Origin: Porphyrobacter sp. SLTP
GTDB taxonomy: Bacteria; Pseudomonadota; Alphaproteobacteria; Sphingomonadales; Sphingomonadaceae
Length of the DNA: 64,000 bases
NCBI RefSeq assembly: GCF_009905735.1
Contig: NZ_JAAALE010000005.1
Coordinates: forward strand, 62,001-126,000
Direction: 5' to 3'
The notes beneath the pieces are model-generated. The model searched no databases, was not told the origin of the DNA, and worked only from the letters and a program-made list of their open reading frames with translations. Within the stretch, counting starts at the first letter, position 1. The number at the start of each line of letters is the position of its first letter. The translations under genes were made by a program, and so were the position numbers. Below, one piece after another: positions 11,175-20,387 of this stretch.

Positions 11175-12773
11175 ATGACCTACCAGAACACCATCACCCG
11201 GATGCAGGGCATCGTTTCGACGAACGGACCGAGCTGGGCCGCGATCGATCCCGAAAGCGCCGCGCGCATGGCGATCCAGAACCGCTTCCCCACCGGCCTC
11301 GACATCGCCAAGTACACCGCCAAGATCATGCGCGCCGATATGGCCGCCTATGACGCGGACCCGGCGCAATACACCCAGTCGCTCGGCTGCTGGCACGGCT
11401 TCATCGCGCAGCAGAAGCTGATCGCGATCAAGAAGCACTTCGGCACCACCAAGCAGCGTTACCTCTATCTCTCGGGCTGGATGGTTGCCGCGCTGCGCAG
11501 CGAGTTCGGCCCCCTGCCCGACCAGTCGATGCACGAGAAGACCTCGGTGCCCGCGCTGATTGAGGAGCTCTACACCTTCCTCAAGCAGGCTGATGCCCGC
11601 GAACTGGGCATGATGTTCCGTGCCCTCGATGCTGCCCGCAAAGCTGGTGACGCGGTGGAAGCCAAGCGCATCGAGAACGCCATCGATAACTACGAAACCC
11701 ACGTGGTGCCGATCATCGCCGATATCGACGCAGGCTTCGGCAATGCGGAAGCGACCTACCTCCTTGCCAAGAAGATGATCGAAGCGGGCGCTTGCGCGCT
11801 TCAGATCGAGAATCAGGTCTCGGACGAAAAGCAGTGCGGCCACCAGGACGGCAAGGTCACCGTGCCGCATGAAGACTTCCTCCAGAAGATCCGCGCCTGC
11901 CGCATGGCCTTCCTCGAAATGGGTCTCGACGACGGCGTCATCGTCGCCCGCACCGACTCGCTCGGCGCTGGCTTGACCAAGCAGATCGCTTTCTCGAAGG
12001 AGCCGGGCGATCTGGGCGATCAGTACAACAGCTTCCTTGATGCCGATGAAGTCGATCCGGCCAACATCACCAATGGTCAGGTCTTCATCAGCCGCGACGG
12101 CAAGCTGCTTGCCCCCAAGCGTCTGCCCTCGAACCTCTATCAGTTCCGCGCCGGAACGGGTGTGGACCGCGTGGTGCTCGACTGCATCACCAGCCTTCAG
12201 AATGGCGCGGACCTGCTGTGGATCGAGACCGAAAAGCCGCACGTTGAACAGATCGCCGAAATGGTCGACCGCATCCGCGAAGTCGTGCCCAATGCCAAGC
12301 TGGTGTACAACAACTCGCCCAGCTTCAACTGGACGCTGAACTTCCGCCAGCAGGTGTTCGACGCCTGGGAAGCAGCGGGCAAGGACGTGTCGGCCTATGA
12401 CCGCGCCAAGCTGATGAGCGTCGATTACGACGGTACGGAACTGGGCGCCGAAGCCGATGAGAAGATCCGCACCTTCCAGCGCGACGCTGCTGCGCGGGCC
12501 GGCATCTTCCACCACCTCATCACTCTGCCGACCTACCACACGGCCGCCCTCAGCACCGACAACCTCGCCCGCGAGTATTTCGGCGAACAGGCGATGCTGG
12601 GTTACGTCAAGAACGTGCAGCGTGAGGAAATCCGTCAGGGCATCGCCTGTGTGAAGCACCAGAACATGTCGGGCAGCGACATCGGCGATGATCACAAGGA
12701 ATACTTCGCTGGGGAAGCCGCTCTGAAGGCGGGCGGCGCGCACAACACGATGAACCAGTTCGAGGCGGCATAA
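11175..12773 (+). CDS. aceA: Isocitrate lyase (long form)
   Basis: Glyoxylate-shunt enzyme splitting isocitrate into succinate and glyoxylate. The 532-residue length matches the long Pseudomonas-type subfamily rather than the about 434-residue E. coli enzyme. The active-site loop appears as EKQCGHQDGK (KKCGH in E. coli), with ADIDAGFG upstream binding the metal and substrate. An AGGAGA ribosome binding site lies just before the ATG at 11175. It is divergent from the ScfR-like regulator and followed by a 59-codon gene and a hairpin terminator. Malate synthase is not in the window. Confidence 0.96.
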   Translation: MTYQNTITRMQGIVSTNGPSWAAIDPESAARMAIQNRFPTGLDIAKYTAKIMRADMAAYDADPAQYTQSLGCWHGFIAQQKLIAIKKHFGTTKQRYLYLSGWMVAALRSEFGPLPDQSMHEKTSVPALIEELYTFLKQADARELGMMFRALDAARKAGDAVEAKRIENAIDNYETHVVPIIADIDAGFGNAEATYLLAKKMIEAGACALQIENQVSDEKQCGHQDGKVTVPHEDFLQKIRACRMAFLEMGLDDGVIVARTDSLGAGLTKQIAFSKEPGDLGDQYNSFLDADEVDPANITNGQVFISRDGKLLAPKRLPSNLYQFRAGTGVDRVVLDCITSLQNGADLLWIETEKPHVEQIAEMVDRIREVVPNAKLVYNNSPSFNWTLNFRQQVFDAWEAAGKDVSAYDRAKLMSVDYDGTELGAEADEKIRTFQRDAAARAGIFHHLITLPTYHTAALSTDNLAREYFGEQAMLGYVKNVQREEIRQGIACVKHQNMSGSDIGDDHKEYFAGEAALKAGGAHNTMNQFEAA

Positions 12774-12873
12774 GCCGCCCGGGAGAGGAGCCGGAAGGTC
12801 GCGTGATTGTGGCCTTCCGGTAGCCTGCAAAGCCGCCTAAGGGCGTGAGACCATCACCCCGAGGAGAGTGACG

Positions 12874-13053
12874 ATGACCGATACCGAAACCCCGAACCCC
12901 GAGCCTGCACGCGCCCGCGCGCTGCTCTCGACCGCGGACATGAAGCTGCTGCGCCGCGCGCTGGAGAGCCATGCCCGCAACACCGAAGACCGTGAGGAGC
13001 TGGCCAAGATCAACGCTCTGCACCACCGTCTGGGCACTTACGTTCCCTCGTAA
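12874..13053 (+). CDS. Small conserved-looking protein downstream of aceA
   Basis: 59 residues, with AGGAGAG placed correctly before the ATG at 12874 (a GTG two codons earlier is possible). Acidic, proline-rich start (DTETPNPEPA), then one predicted amphipathic helix (TADMKLLRRALESHARNTED) and a polar tail. No membrane segment or known domain is recognised. It lies 100 bp after aceA and before the only strong terminator of the unit, so co-transcription with aceA is likely. Coding status rests on the ribosome binding site, GC-rich third positions and context. Confidence 0.6.
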   Translation: MTDTETPNPEPARARALLSTADMKLLRRALESHARNTEDREELAKINALHHRLGTYVPS

Positions 13054-13093
13054 GGCCACACCCCGTTTTACAGTTCTCCTGGGGAGGAGAAAC

Positions 13094-13132
13094 GGCCGTC
13101 GGAATGCGCCCCAAAGGCGCGCTCCGGCGGCC
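13094..13132 (+). terminator. Hairpin terminator after aceA unit
   Basis: A 17-bp imperfect stem: GGCCGTCGGAATGCGCC pairs with GGCGCGCTCCGGCGGCC around a CCAAA loop, with two G-U pairs and one mismatch. It is followed by GCATTATTTG, a weak U-rich tail. A smaller 7-bp hairpin (TTCTCCT/AGGAGAA, 13074-13091) precedes it. It ends the aceA-12874 unit and also shields it from the convergent amidohydrolase. Confidence 0.6.
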
Positions 13133-13146
13133 GCATTATTTGTGCG

Positions 13147-14466
13147 TTAGGGCTTGCCCATCAGATCAAGCGTTGCCGCCGTCAGTGCTTCGGTTGCGGT
13201 GGCGATTACCACGGGGGCATCCGGCGCCCAGAACGGGGAGTGGAGCGATGGCAGCGTGATTTCGCCCTTCTGTGCCTTGGCCCATTCCTCAGCCCGCACG
13301 CCGCCGACCCACAGAATCAGCGATTCCACGTTCTCGCGGTCAGCGCGGTAGAACTGGCTGAAGTCCTCGCCGCCCATCACGGCAGGCACCTCGAACACCC
13401 GGCCTTCGAAACGCGGTTTGAGCCTTGCGACCACCCGCTGGGTAAGTTCAGGCGTGTTGTAAGTGGCTGGAACGTAAGGATCAGCAACCGTGACCTTGGG
13501 CATCTTGTTCTCGGGCATTCCGGCGGCAATCGCCTCGCCCCGCGCGATCCGGGCGATGCCTTCGAGGAGCTGTTTGCGCGCGCCATCGGAATAGCTGCGC
13601 ACCGTGATCTGGAGGCGGGCTTCATCGGGGATGATGTTGTGCTTCGATCCCGCCTGGAAGCTGCCGACCGTGACCACCGCCGAATCGGTGGGGTTCAGCT
13701 CGCGGCTCACCAGCGTCTGCAAGCGCATGACGATAGCCGAGGCGAGCACCACCGGGTCTTTGGTCGTGTGCGGATAGGCACCGTGACCGCCGACTCCGGG
13801 CACCACGATATCGACCGAATCCACATTGGCGAGCGCGAAGCCATTGGCGTAGCCGATATGCCCCGCCGGAGCCTGCGCGGCGTCGTGGAATGCCAACACA
13901 TAGTCGGGCTTGGGAAAGCGGGTGTAGAGCCCGTCGTCCAGCATCGCCTTGGCACCCTCCCCGATTTCCTCCGCAGGCTGGAGGATCATGACGAGCGTGC
14001 CCGACCACTGATCCTTGCGCTCTGACAGCAATTGCGCAGTGCCGATCCATGCGGCCATGTGGGTGTCGTGCCCGCAGGCGTGCATCACCCCGGTCTCGAT
14101 CCCTGTCTGCGGCACCGCGCGGCGCTTGGAGGCGTAGGGCAGCCCGGTCTGCTCGATCACCGGAAGCCCGTCCATGTCGGCGCGCAGCATCACGGTGGGC
14201 CCGTCGCCGTTTCTCATGACCGCGACCACGCCGGTCTTGCCGACACCTTCGGTCACCTCGAACCCCATCGTCCGCGCGCGCGCGGCCAGCTTCTTGGCGG
14301 TTTCGACCTCCTGAAAGCTCAGCTCAGGGTTGGCGTGCAGGTCCTTGTAGAGCTCCACGAGCGCGGGCAGGTCTGCCGTGACCGCATCGCGCAGTTCATC
14401 CGCTTGCGCTGGTGCCGCTGCCAACACCACCAAGCTCGCTCCCGCCCATCGCCATACCCGCCTCAT
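13147..14466 (-). CDS. Exported M20-family amidohydrolase/peptidase
   Basis: 439 residues with a cleavable signal peptide (hydrophobic core ASLVVLAAAPAQA, then DE), so periplasmic. Zinc-ligand motifs of the M20 amidohydrolase group are visible: ACGHDTHMAA, QPAEEIGEGA, a mid-domain AFHDA, and the C-terminal LHSPFW; VMGGEDFSQF is the usual glutamate-containing loop. Members remove amino acids or acyl groups from N-acyl amino acids, hippurate or short peptides. It is encoded 22 bp after an SLC13 permease on the same strand, suggesting hydrolysis outside and uptake of the released anion. Exact substrate unknown. Confidence 0.88.
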   Translation of the reverse strand: MRRVWRWAGASLVVLAAAPAQADELRDAVTADLPALVELYKDLHANPELSFQEVETAKKLAARARTMGFEVTEGVGKTGVVAVMRNGDGPTVMLRADMDGLPVIEQTGLPYASKRRAVPQTGIETGVMHACGHDTHMAAWIGTAQLLSERKDQWSGTLVMILQPAEEIGEGAKAMLDDGLYTRFPKPDYVLAFHDAAQAPAGHIGYANGFALANVDSVDIVVPGVGGHGAYPHTTKDPVVLASAIVMRLQTLVSRELNPTDSAVVTVGSFQAGSKHNIIPDEARLQITVRSYSDGARKQLLEGIARIARGEAIAAGMPENKMPKVTVADPYVPATYNTPELTQRVVARLKPRFEGRVFEVPAVMGGEDFSQFYRADRENVESLILWVGGVRAEEWAKAQKGEITLPSLHSPFWAPDAPVVIATATEALTAATLDLMGKP

Positions 14467-14488
14467 CGCACGCTCTCCCTGTCAGTCG

Positions 14489-16324
14489 TCACAAGCCATA
14501 CCACACCACCAGCAGCACCGAGAGCACTGTCACCATCAGCGCCACCAACGGCACGCCTGCGCGTATGTAATCGCCGAATTCGTAGCCGCCTTCGGACATG
14601 ATCAGCAGGTTGGTCTGATAGGCAATCGGCGTGGCAAAGGAGAGGTTGCAGCCGAACAGCACCGCCAGCACCAGCGGCTCTGGCGGCAGTCCGAGCTGCA
14701 TGGCGATGCTATAGGCAATCGGCGTCCCTATGGTGGCGGCCGTGGCGTTCGAGGCGAAGTTCGTCAGGATCGTCACGAACAGCATGATCGCCGAAAGGAT
14801 GAGAGCAGGCGGCAGGTAGGCAAGGCCGAGCGAAAGCGCCTGACCCAGCCAAGCCGCCGCTCCGCTCTCATCGATCACCCGGCCGATGGCGAGACTCGCC
14901 GCGATCAGCACGATCACCTTGGCGGAAAGCGCGCGGCCGACCCGGTCGAACTTGACGCAGCCGGTCACGAACATCGCAATCGCACCCGCCAGCGCAGAAA
15001 TCGCGATCGGCAGCTTGATCGGCGCATAGCTCATGCCGTCGAACCACGGCAGGCCGAGCGAGGCGGTGGCGATTGCGCCGAGCATGATCGCACCCGCCAG
15101 CACTGCCTTGGACCGCCGCGGCAATTCTCGCGCGCCCTCGAGCCGCAGCAGCCCGTCGTTGCGGGCAAAGGCCTGCAAATCCTCTTCGATCCCCATCACC
15201 AGCAGCACGTCGCCATCTTGAATCCGGCGATCACCCGCTTCGGAGTCCATGTCGCGCTCTCCCAACGCGCGATTGGGTCGGTGGATGCCCAGCACGGCCA
15301 CACCATAGAGATCAGCGATCCCCGAACTGGCGAGCGTGCGCGTGACCAAGCGCGAATCCGCGGTGACGGTCATTTCGACAGCCACGATGTCGTCACCTTT
15401 CGTCTTGGAAACGCGGTGGATACGGTCGATCACCCAGCTTGGCGCAAGATCGCCCTTCAGCGCCCGTGCAGCCTCCTCAAGCGCGCCATGCGTGCCGGAA
15501 ATATGCAGCCGGTGATCCGGTTGAAGCGGACCGGGCGGCACATCGTGAAACGTGATGCCATCGGGAAGCTTGTCCTTCAGCGATTCAAGATCGGCTCCGG
15601 CCAGAAGGCTCGTGGCCCCTGCTCGAAAGCGGGTATGGAACGTGCGCCGCATGTTGTCAGGGACAACGCTGTTGTCGCGCAGCATCCGCGGCATCACCAA
15701 CCACAAATAGGGAATCGCGACCAGACCGGCCATCAGCACGATCGGTGTAAATTGGAACACGCCGAAAGCCGGAATTCCGAGATCGCTGGCGATACTGACG
15801 ACGAGAATATTCGTCGACGTGCCGATGGTCGTCGCCATGCCGCCGAGCAGCACGGCCGTATTGACCGGCATCAGAATTTTTGAAGACGCCATCAGGCCCC
15901 TGGCGGCGATCCCAACGATGATCGGGATCAGCAGCACCATCACCGGCGTGTCGTTGACGAACATCGACATGAAGAAGGCCAGCAGCAGGGCCGTCAGCAG
16001 GCCGATCTGCGGACTGAAGCGGAACACAGATTCCAACAGCCGCGCAAAAGGCTCCAGCGCGCCCGTCACCACCAGCCCACGCCCCATGATCATCAGCGCG
16101 CAAATCGTGATCAGCGCCGAATGACCGAACCCGCCAAACGCAATCGCCAGACCGTCGGTCGGCTTGGTGCCTTCGAGCGGTGCAAAGTAGAGACCCACCG
16201 CGATCACAGCGATGGTGACGAGCGAGATGATCTCCTCAGGGTAACGACCCCGGGCAAAGCCGATAAACATGGCGATGGTCACTGCCATGGCCGCTATCGC
16301 GTGATAGGATGGAGATTCCAGCAT
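14489..16324 (-). CDS. SLC13-type anion permease with two TrkA_C (RCK) domains
   Basis: 611 residues: an N-terminal half of five or six helices including FMSMFVNDTPVMVLLIPI, a cytoplasmic middle segment with two TrkA_C-like domains (PDGITFHDVPPGPLQPDHRL region and DRRIQDGDVLLVMGIEEDL region), and a second membrane half with FVTILTNFASNATAATIG. The duplicated NDT/SNAT motifs flanking RCK domains are the standard layout of DASS/SLC13 permeases annotated for sulfate, citrate or dicarboxylates. Probable co-transcription with the exported amidohydrolase 22 bp downstream. Substrate not determinable. Confidence 0.9.
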   Translation of the reverse strand: MLESPSYHAIAAMAVTIAMFIGFARGRYPEEIISLVTIAVIAVGLYFAPLEGTKPTDGLAIAFGGFGHSALITICALMIMGRGLVVTGALEPFARLLESVFRFSPQIGLLTALLLAFFMSMFVNDTPVMVLLIPIIVGIAARGLMASSKILMPVNTAVLLGGMATTIGTSTNILVVSIASDLGIPAFGVFQFTPIVLMAGLVAIPYLWLVMPRMLRDNSVVPDNMRRTFHTRFRAGATSLLAGADLESLKDKLPDGITFHDVPPGPLQPDHRLHISGTHGALEEAARALKGDLAPSWVIDRIHRVSKTKGDDIVAVEMTVTADSRLVTRTLASSGIADLYGVAVLGIHRPNRALGERDMDSEAGDRRIQDGDVLLVMGIEEDLQAFARNDGLLRLEGARELPRRSKAVLAGAIMLGAIATASLGLPWFDGMSYAPIKLPIAISALAGAIAMFVTGCVKFDRVGRALSAKVIVLIAASLAIGRVIDESGAAAWLGQALSLGLAYLPPALILSAIMLFVTILTNFASNATAATIGTPIAYSIAMQLGLPPEPLVLAVLFGCNLSFATPIAYQTNLLIMSEGGYEFGDYIRAGVPLVALMVTVLSVLLVVWYGL

Positions 16325-16509
16325 GGCGATGCCTTAAGGGCTAGCCAATCGGCTGGGTGCCGGGCAAGCGGTTTATGATTGCAGCGGCTTAGCGGTGCCT
16401 GTCGCTCTGCACCAAATCTGCACGACAAGCGCGCAGCATCAGCACAGCCTCCACCACCTTCGCACCATCCCATGTTGGCAAGACACCGTCAAACAGACGG
16501 AGAAATTGC

Positions 16510-18072
16510 ATGCCTGGTGCTCTGACAATACCCTCTTGGTCCCGTTACAGTTTCGCGATGAAGCTGGGCGGCGCGCTGGCCGTACTCGCCGCCGCCGATG
16601 TGCTGCTTTACGGATTTGGTGGAGGGTCGGTCATCGGCCTGTTCGCGCTGATCTGGCTGGCGGTCATGGTGCTGGTGCGGCCCGCGGTGCGCAATAGCCG
16701 CGGAGGGTGGGTCGCCATCATTTGCGGCGCGGTGTTTGCGGCGAGCCTGATCCTTGATCCCGGACCTTTGGCTGCCTTCCTGTTCTTGATTGCTATCGGC
16801 ACTGCGGCGCTCTTGCCCCGCCACGTGTTTGATCATGCCGGGCTGTGGTTCTTGCGGCTGACGACGCTGGGAGTGGGAGCGCCATTCTGGCCGCTTGCAG
16901 ATGCATGGCGGCTCGCCAGCATGTCTGGCCACCGGGGGTCACTGGGCAAATCCTTTCTGCTCAACATCGCGTTGCCGCTCATCGGCGGGGCGCTGTTCCT
17001 CAGTCTGTTTGCCAGCGCCAATCCGGTGCTCGGCAATGCGTTTGCGGCGATTGAATTGCCCGACTTCACCACGCTCATCGGCCACGCCCTGCTGCTTGGC
17101 GTGACGCTCGTCTTCGTCTGGCCAACCTTGCGCCCCCGCGCCCTGCGCTTTGCCAGCGCGCGGCAGGCGTGGTTGCCGCAGATGCCCGATCCTTCGGTGA
17201 CAATGATGCTGAGCACGCTGGTGATCTTCAACGCGGTCTTCGCGCTGGAGAACGGCCTCGACATCGTGTTCCTGTGGAGCGGAGCCTCATTGCCCGATGG
17301 CATCACGCTGGCCGATTATGCCCACCGCGGCGCCTATACCTTGATCGCCACCGCGTTGCTGGCCGGACTCTTCGTGCTGATCGCGCTGCGACCGGGTTCA
17401 CCCTCCGCCCAGACCCCGGTGATCCGCCGTCTGCTGCTGGTGTGGGTCGCGCAGAACCTCCTGCTGGTCGCGTCGAGCATCCTGCGTGTGCTTGACTACA
17501 TCGATGCCTATTCGCTCACCGAATGGCGGATCGCAGCGCTTGTGTGGATGGTGCTGGTGGCGACCGGCCTCGTGCTGATCTGCTGGCGCTTTTTCCATGG
17601 GCAGTCGGCGGCGTGGCTGATTAATGCCAACGCGCTGGCCGCCGGGATCGTATTGGCCGGTTCGACGATGGCCGATTACGGTGCGATCGCGGCGCGGTGG
17701 AACATCGACCACCTGCACGATCCGGCGCGGCTCGACCTGTGCTATCTGGAGGGGCTCGAAAGCTCGGCGCTGATCCCGCTGCTCGAATTGCACAATGCGC
17801 CGGTGGGCAACAAGCTGCGCGATCAGGCCACCTATCTGAGCGCTGAAGCCTACCGCAGGCTTGGCGAAAGCCAGAGCAATTGGCAAAGCTGGACCTTGCG
17901 CGGCGCACTGCAGCTCGCCGAAGCGGAAGCACTGCTGGCGGTCGATGCTCGCATACCGCTGCCCGCGCCCTATGGCCGGATGTGCGGGGGTGAGATCCTC
18001 CCGCCCCCTGCACCGCCGATTGCGCTGCCTACGCCGCCAACTGCAACATTGACGCCGGGAGAAAAGCCGTGA
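16510..18072 (+). CDS. DUF4173/DUF4153-like polytopic membrane protein
   Basis: 520 residues. About twelve hydrophobic segments fill residues 15-390, followed by a soluble tail rich in Ala/Leu and Pro (ends in PTPPTATLTPGEKP). Loops such as NAVFALENGLDIVFLWSG and ADYAHRGAYTLIATALLAGLF match DUF4173 proteins as I remember them; function is unknown. The ATG at 16510 has ACGGAG upstream; an ATG at 16558 is the alternative. The stop overlaps the next gene (GTGA), coupling it to a response regulator and kinase, so a sensory or signalling-accessory role is plausible. Confidence 0.75.
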   Translation: MPGALTIPSWSRYSFAMKLGGALAVLAAADVLLYGFGGGSVIGLFALIWLAVMVLVRPAVRNSRGGWVAIICGAVFAASLILDPGPLAAFLFLIAIGTAALLPRHVFDHAGLWFLRLTTLGVGAPFWPLADAWRLASMSGHRGSLGKSFLLNIALPLIGGALFLSLFASANPVLGNAFAAIELPDFTTLIGHALLLGVTLVFVWPTLRPRALRFASARQAWLPQMPDPSVTMMLSTLVIFNAVFALENGLDIVFLWSGASLPDGITLADYAHRGAYTLIATALLAGLFVLIALRPGSPSAQTPVIRRLLLVWVAQNLLLVASSILRVLDYIDAYSLTEWRIAALVWMVLVATGLVLICWRFFHGQSAAWLINANALAAGIVLAGSTMADYGAIAARWNIDHLHDPARLDLCYLEGLESSALIPLLELHNAPVGNKLRDQATYLSAEAYRRLGESQSNWQSWTLRGALQLAEAEALLAVDARIPLPAPYGRMCGGEILPPPAPPIALPTPPTATLTPGEKP

Positions 18073-18791
18073 TCTTGCATCCCATGCCGCGCTCCATCCT
18101 TGTCGTCGATGACGATCCCCACATTCGCCAGCTGCTGGTCTTTGCGCTGGGAAAGGCAGGCCTCGCCACGCTTGAAGCCGGTGATGGGGAGGAGGCGGTG
18201 GCGCTCATCACCGCGCTGAAGCCCGATCTGGTGATCCTCGACATCAACATGCCGCGGATGGACGGGCTGGAGGTGTGCCGCCGGGTGCGGGCGACGAGCA
18301 GCGTGCCGATCCTGTTCCTGTCCTCGCGCGATGACGAGATCGACCGCGTGCTGGGTATCGAACTTGGCGCGGACGATTATGTGGTCAAACCCTTCTCCCC
18401 GCGCGAAGTGGTCGCCCGGACGCAGGCAATCTTGCGGCGGGCCAGCACGGCTGCGCCTGAGGAGAAGCCCAGCGCGGCGATCATCACGCATAATTGCCTG
18501 ACGCTCGATTGCGAAAGCTGGCGCGCTACCTGGGATGGGCAGGACGTGCCGCTGACCGTGACCGAGTTCACGACGCTGCGCACGCTCGCCGCGCGGCCCG
18601 GTAAGGTGTTCAGCCGTGATGCGATCATCGACCAGCTCCACGGCCCCGGTTTTGCGGTGACCGATCGCACGATCGACAGCCACATCCGCAACGTCAGGGC
18701 AAAGTTTGCGGCGGTCGGCGCGGACGGGTTGATCGAGACGCGCGCCGGCATCGGCTACGCGCTCGGCCCCTGCAACCGCGCGGGCGGCTGA
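18069..18791 (+). CDS. OmpR-family response regulator
   Basis: 240 residues: receiver domain (about 8-120) with acidic pair VVDDD, phospho-acceptor Asp in DLVILDINMPRMDG and the lysine in DDYVVKPFSP, then a winged-helix DNA-binding domain (about 140-235) with DRTIDSHIRNVRAKF recognition helix and a RAGIGYAL wing. The GTG at 18069 overlaps the preceding stop; an ATG at 18084 (five codons in) is equally possible. The cognate kinase starts 9 bp after its stop. Targets unknown; the neighbouring DUF4173 gene is an obvious candidate. Confidence 0.92.
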   Translation: MILHPMPRSILVVDDDPHIRQLLVFALGKAGLATLEAGDGEEAVALITALKPDLVILDINMPRMDGLEVCRRVRATSSVPILFLSSRDDEIDRVLGIELGADDYVVKPFSPREVVARTQAILRRASTAAPEEKPSAAIITHNCLTLDCESWRATWDGQDVPLTVTEFTTLRTLAARPGKVFSRDAIIDQLHGPGFAVTDRTIDSHIRNVRAKFAAVGADGLIETRAGIGYALGPCNRAGG

Positions 18792-18800
18792 GGGCGAGGC

Positions 18801-20363
18801 GTGATCCGCGCGGTCAAGGAATGGCTCAAGGCCCGCTGGCCACGGCTGAGGCTGCGTACCATCGTCTTCGCCACGCTGTTCACGGTCGCTGCCCTGCCCG
18901 GCATCGCGGCGATGTTCCTGAGGGTGTACGAGAACACGCTGGTCCGCCAGACCGAAGCGGAGCTGGTCGCACAAGGGGCAGCGCTGGCCGCGGTGGCAGC
19001 AACGCAATGGCCGGGTGCGGCCGTCACCATGCCCGATCCGCAGGACTTCCGGCCCGAGCCGCCGACCATCGATCTCAGCAGCAGCGACATCCTGTCCGAG
19101 CGCCCTTTGCCGCAGCCCAGCCCCTCAGCGCCTGATGCCGATGCCGCCGCTGTCTGGACCAATCTCGCACCGGTCGCGGCGCGCACGCGCCAGGTCACGC
19201 TGTCTTCGATCCTGTTGCTCGACCGGCAGGGCCTGATCGCCTCCGACCCCAGAGGACAAAGCCTCGCCGCTCTCCCCGAAGTCGCCACCGCGCTTGCCGG
19301 CCGCCCAGAGACCGTCCTGCGCCGTAATGGCGATTACCGCGCCACCTACCAGTTCGAATGGCTGTCCCGTGCGGCAGCGGTGCGGGTGCATCATGCGCGC
19401 CCCGTCATCGTGAATGGTCGCGTCGTCGGCGTGTTGTTGCTGTCCCGTTCGGCGCGCAGCCTGTTCAAGGGACTCTACGCCGATCGCGGCAAGATCCTGC
19501 TCGGCATCGCGGCAATATTCATGCTGCTGCTTGTGCTGAGCAGCGTGTTGTCGCGCGGCATTGTGCGTCCGGTCGAAGCACTGGCACGCGCAAGCCGGGC
19601 GCTCGCCCTGGGACGGCAGGACTTCCCCGAACCGCCCCGCACCGCCGCCGCCGAAATTCAGGACCTCTACGCCGATTTCGCCCGCATGGCCGAAGCGATC
19701 GAGCGCCGCTCGCGGTACTTACGCGACTTCGCCCACGCGGTCAGCCACGAGTTCAAGACCCCCCTGTCGGGCATCCGCGGCACACTCGAAATTCTCGGCG
19801 ATCACGGCGACAGCATGGCCCCGGACGAGCGCCGCCGCTTCCTCGCCAATGCCGATGCCGATGCAGCGCGGCTGACGATGCTTTCGACCCGCCTGCTGGA
19901 ACTCGCCCGCGCCGACCTCAGCGCAAACGACCCCGCTGGACGCGCAGACCTCGCGGCGATCCTGAACCGGCTCGCGGATGCCTATCGGGCTGATGGGTTT
20001 GCTGTTGCGGCGACCCTGCCCGACAGCCTGCCACTCCTCGCCATCCGCGACGCATCGCTCGAAGCCATTGCCAGTGCGCTGATCGACAACAGCCGCCAGG
20101 CCGGGGCGAGCCGGGTGAGCTTCACCGCCGATCAGCAGGCAGGCGCCGTGCTGATCACGGTGGCGGACAATGGCCCCGGCATTGCCGAAGCCGATCGCGT
20201 GCGCATCTTCGAGCCGTTCTTTACCACGCGGCGCGCGACCGGCGGAAGTGGCCTCGGACTGCCGATCATCAAATCGCTGATCGAGGCAGCAGGCGGGTCG
20301 CTGGCACTGGTGGACAGCGATAGTGGAGCGGCGTTCGCGCTTGAACTACCGCTGGCCGATTAG
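18801..20363 (+). CDS. HAMP-containing sensor histidine kinase
   Basis: 520 residues from a GTG start. TM1 (about 17-39), a periplasmic domain of about 190 residues with a proline/serine-rich stretch (LPQPSPSAPDAD), TM2 (about 232-252), HAMP, dimerisation/phosphorylation box AVSHEFKTPLSG (His near 315) and HATPase domain with DNSRQAG, DNGPGIAEAD, FFTTRRATGGSGLGL. All catalytic motifs are present. It is the partner of the regulator 9 bp upstream; the large periplasmic loop suggests an envelope or extracellular signal. Confidence 0.92.
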   Translation: MIRAVKEWLKARWPRLRLRTIVFATLFTVAALPGIAAMFLRVYENTLVRQTEAELVAQGAALAAVAATQWPGAAVTMPDPQDFRPEPPTIDLSSSDILSERPLPQPSPSAPDADAAAVWTNLAPVAARTRQVTLSSILLLDRQGLIASDPRGQSLAALPEVATALAGRPETVLRRNGDYRATYQFEWLSRAAAVRVHHARPVIVNGRVVGVLLLSRSARSLFKGLYADRGKILLGIAAIFMLLLVLSSVLSRGIVRPVEALARASRALALGRQDFPEPPRTAAAEIQDLYADFARMAEAIERRSRYLRDFAHAVSHEFKTPLSGIRGTLEILGDHGDSMAPDERRRFLANADADAARLTMLSTRLLELARADLSANDPAGRADLAAILNRLADAYRADGFAVAATLPDSLPLLAIRDASLEAIASALIDNSRQAGASRVSFTADQQAGAVLITVADNGPGIAEADRVRIFEPFFTTRRATGGSGLGLPIIKSLIEAAGGSLALVDSDSGAAFALELPLAD

Positions 20364-20387
20364 GCAGCGAGGCAGGCCCACCGCCTT

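Noticed and set aside
11082-12830. 582-codon minus-strand frame opposite aceA
   Set aside because: Antisense shadow of a highly codon-biased gene; the + strand encodes unmistakable isocitrate lyase.
14378-15883. 501-codon + strand frame opposite the SLC13 permease
   Set aside because: Composition is Arg/His/Gln-rich with no domain, typical of an antisense shadow.
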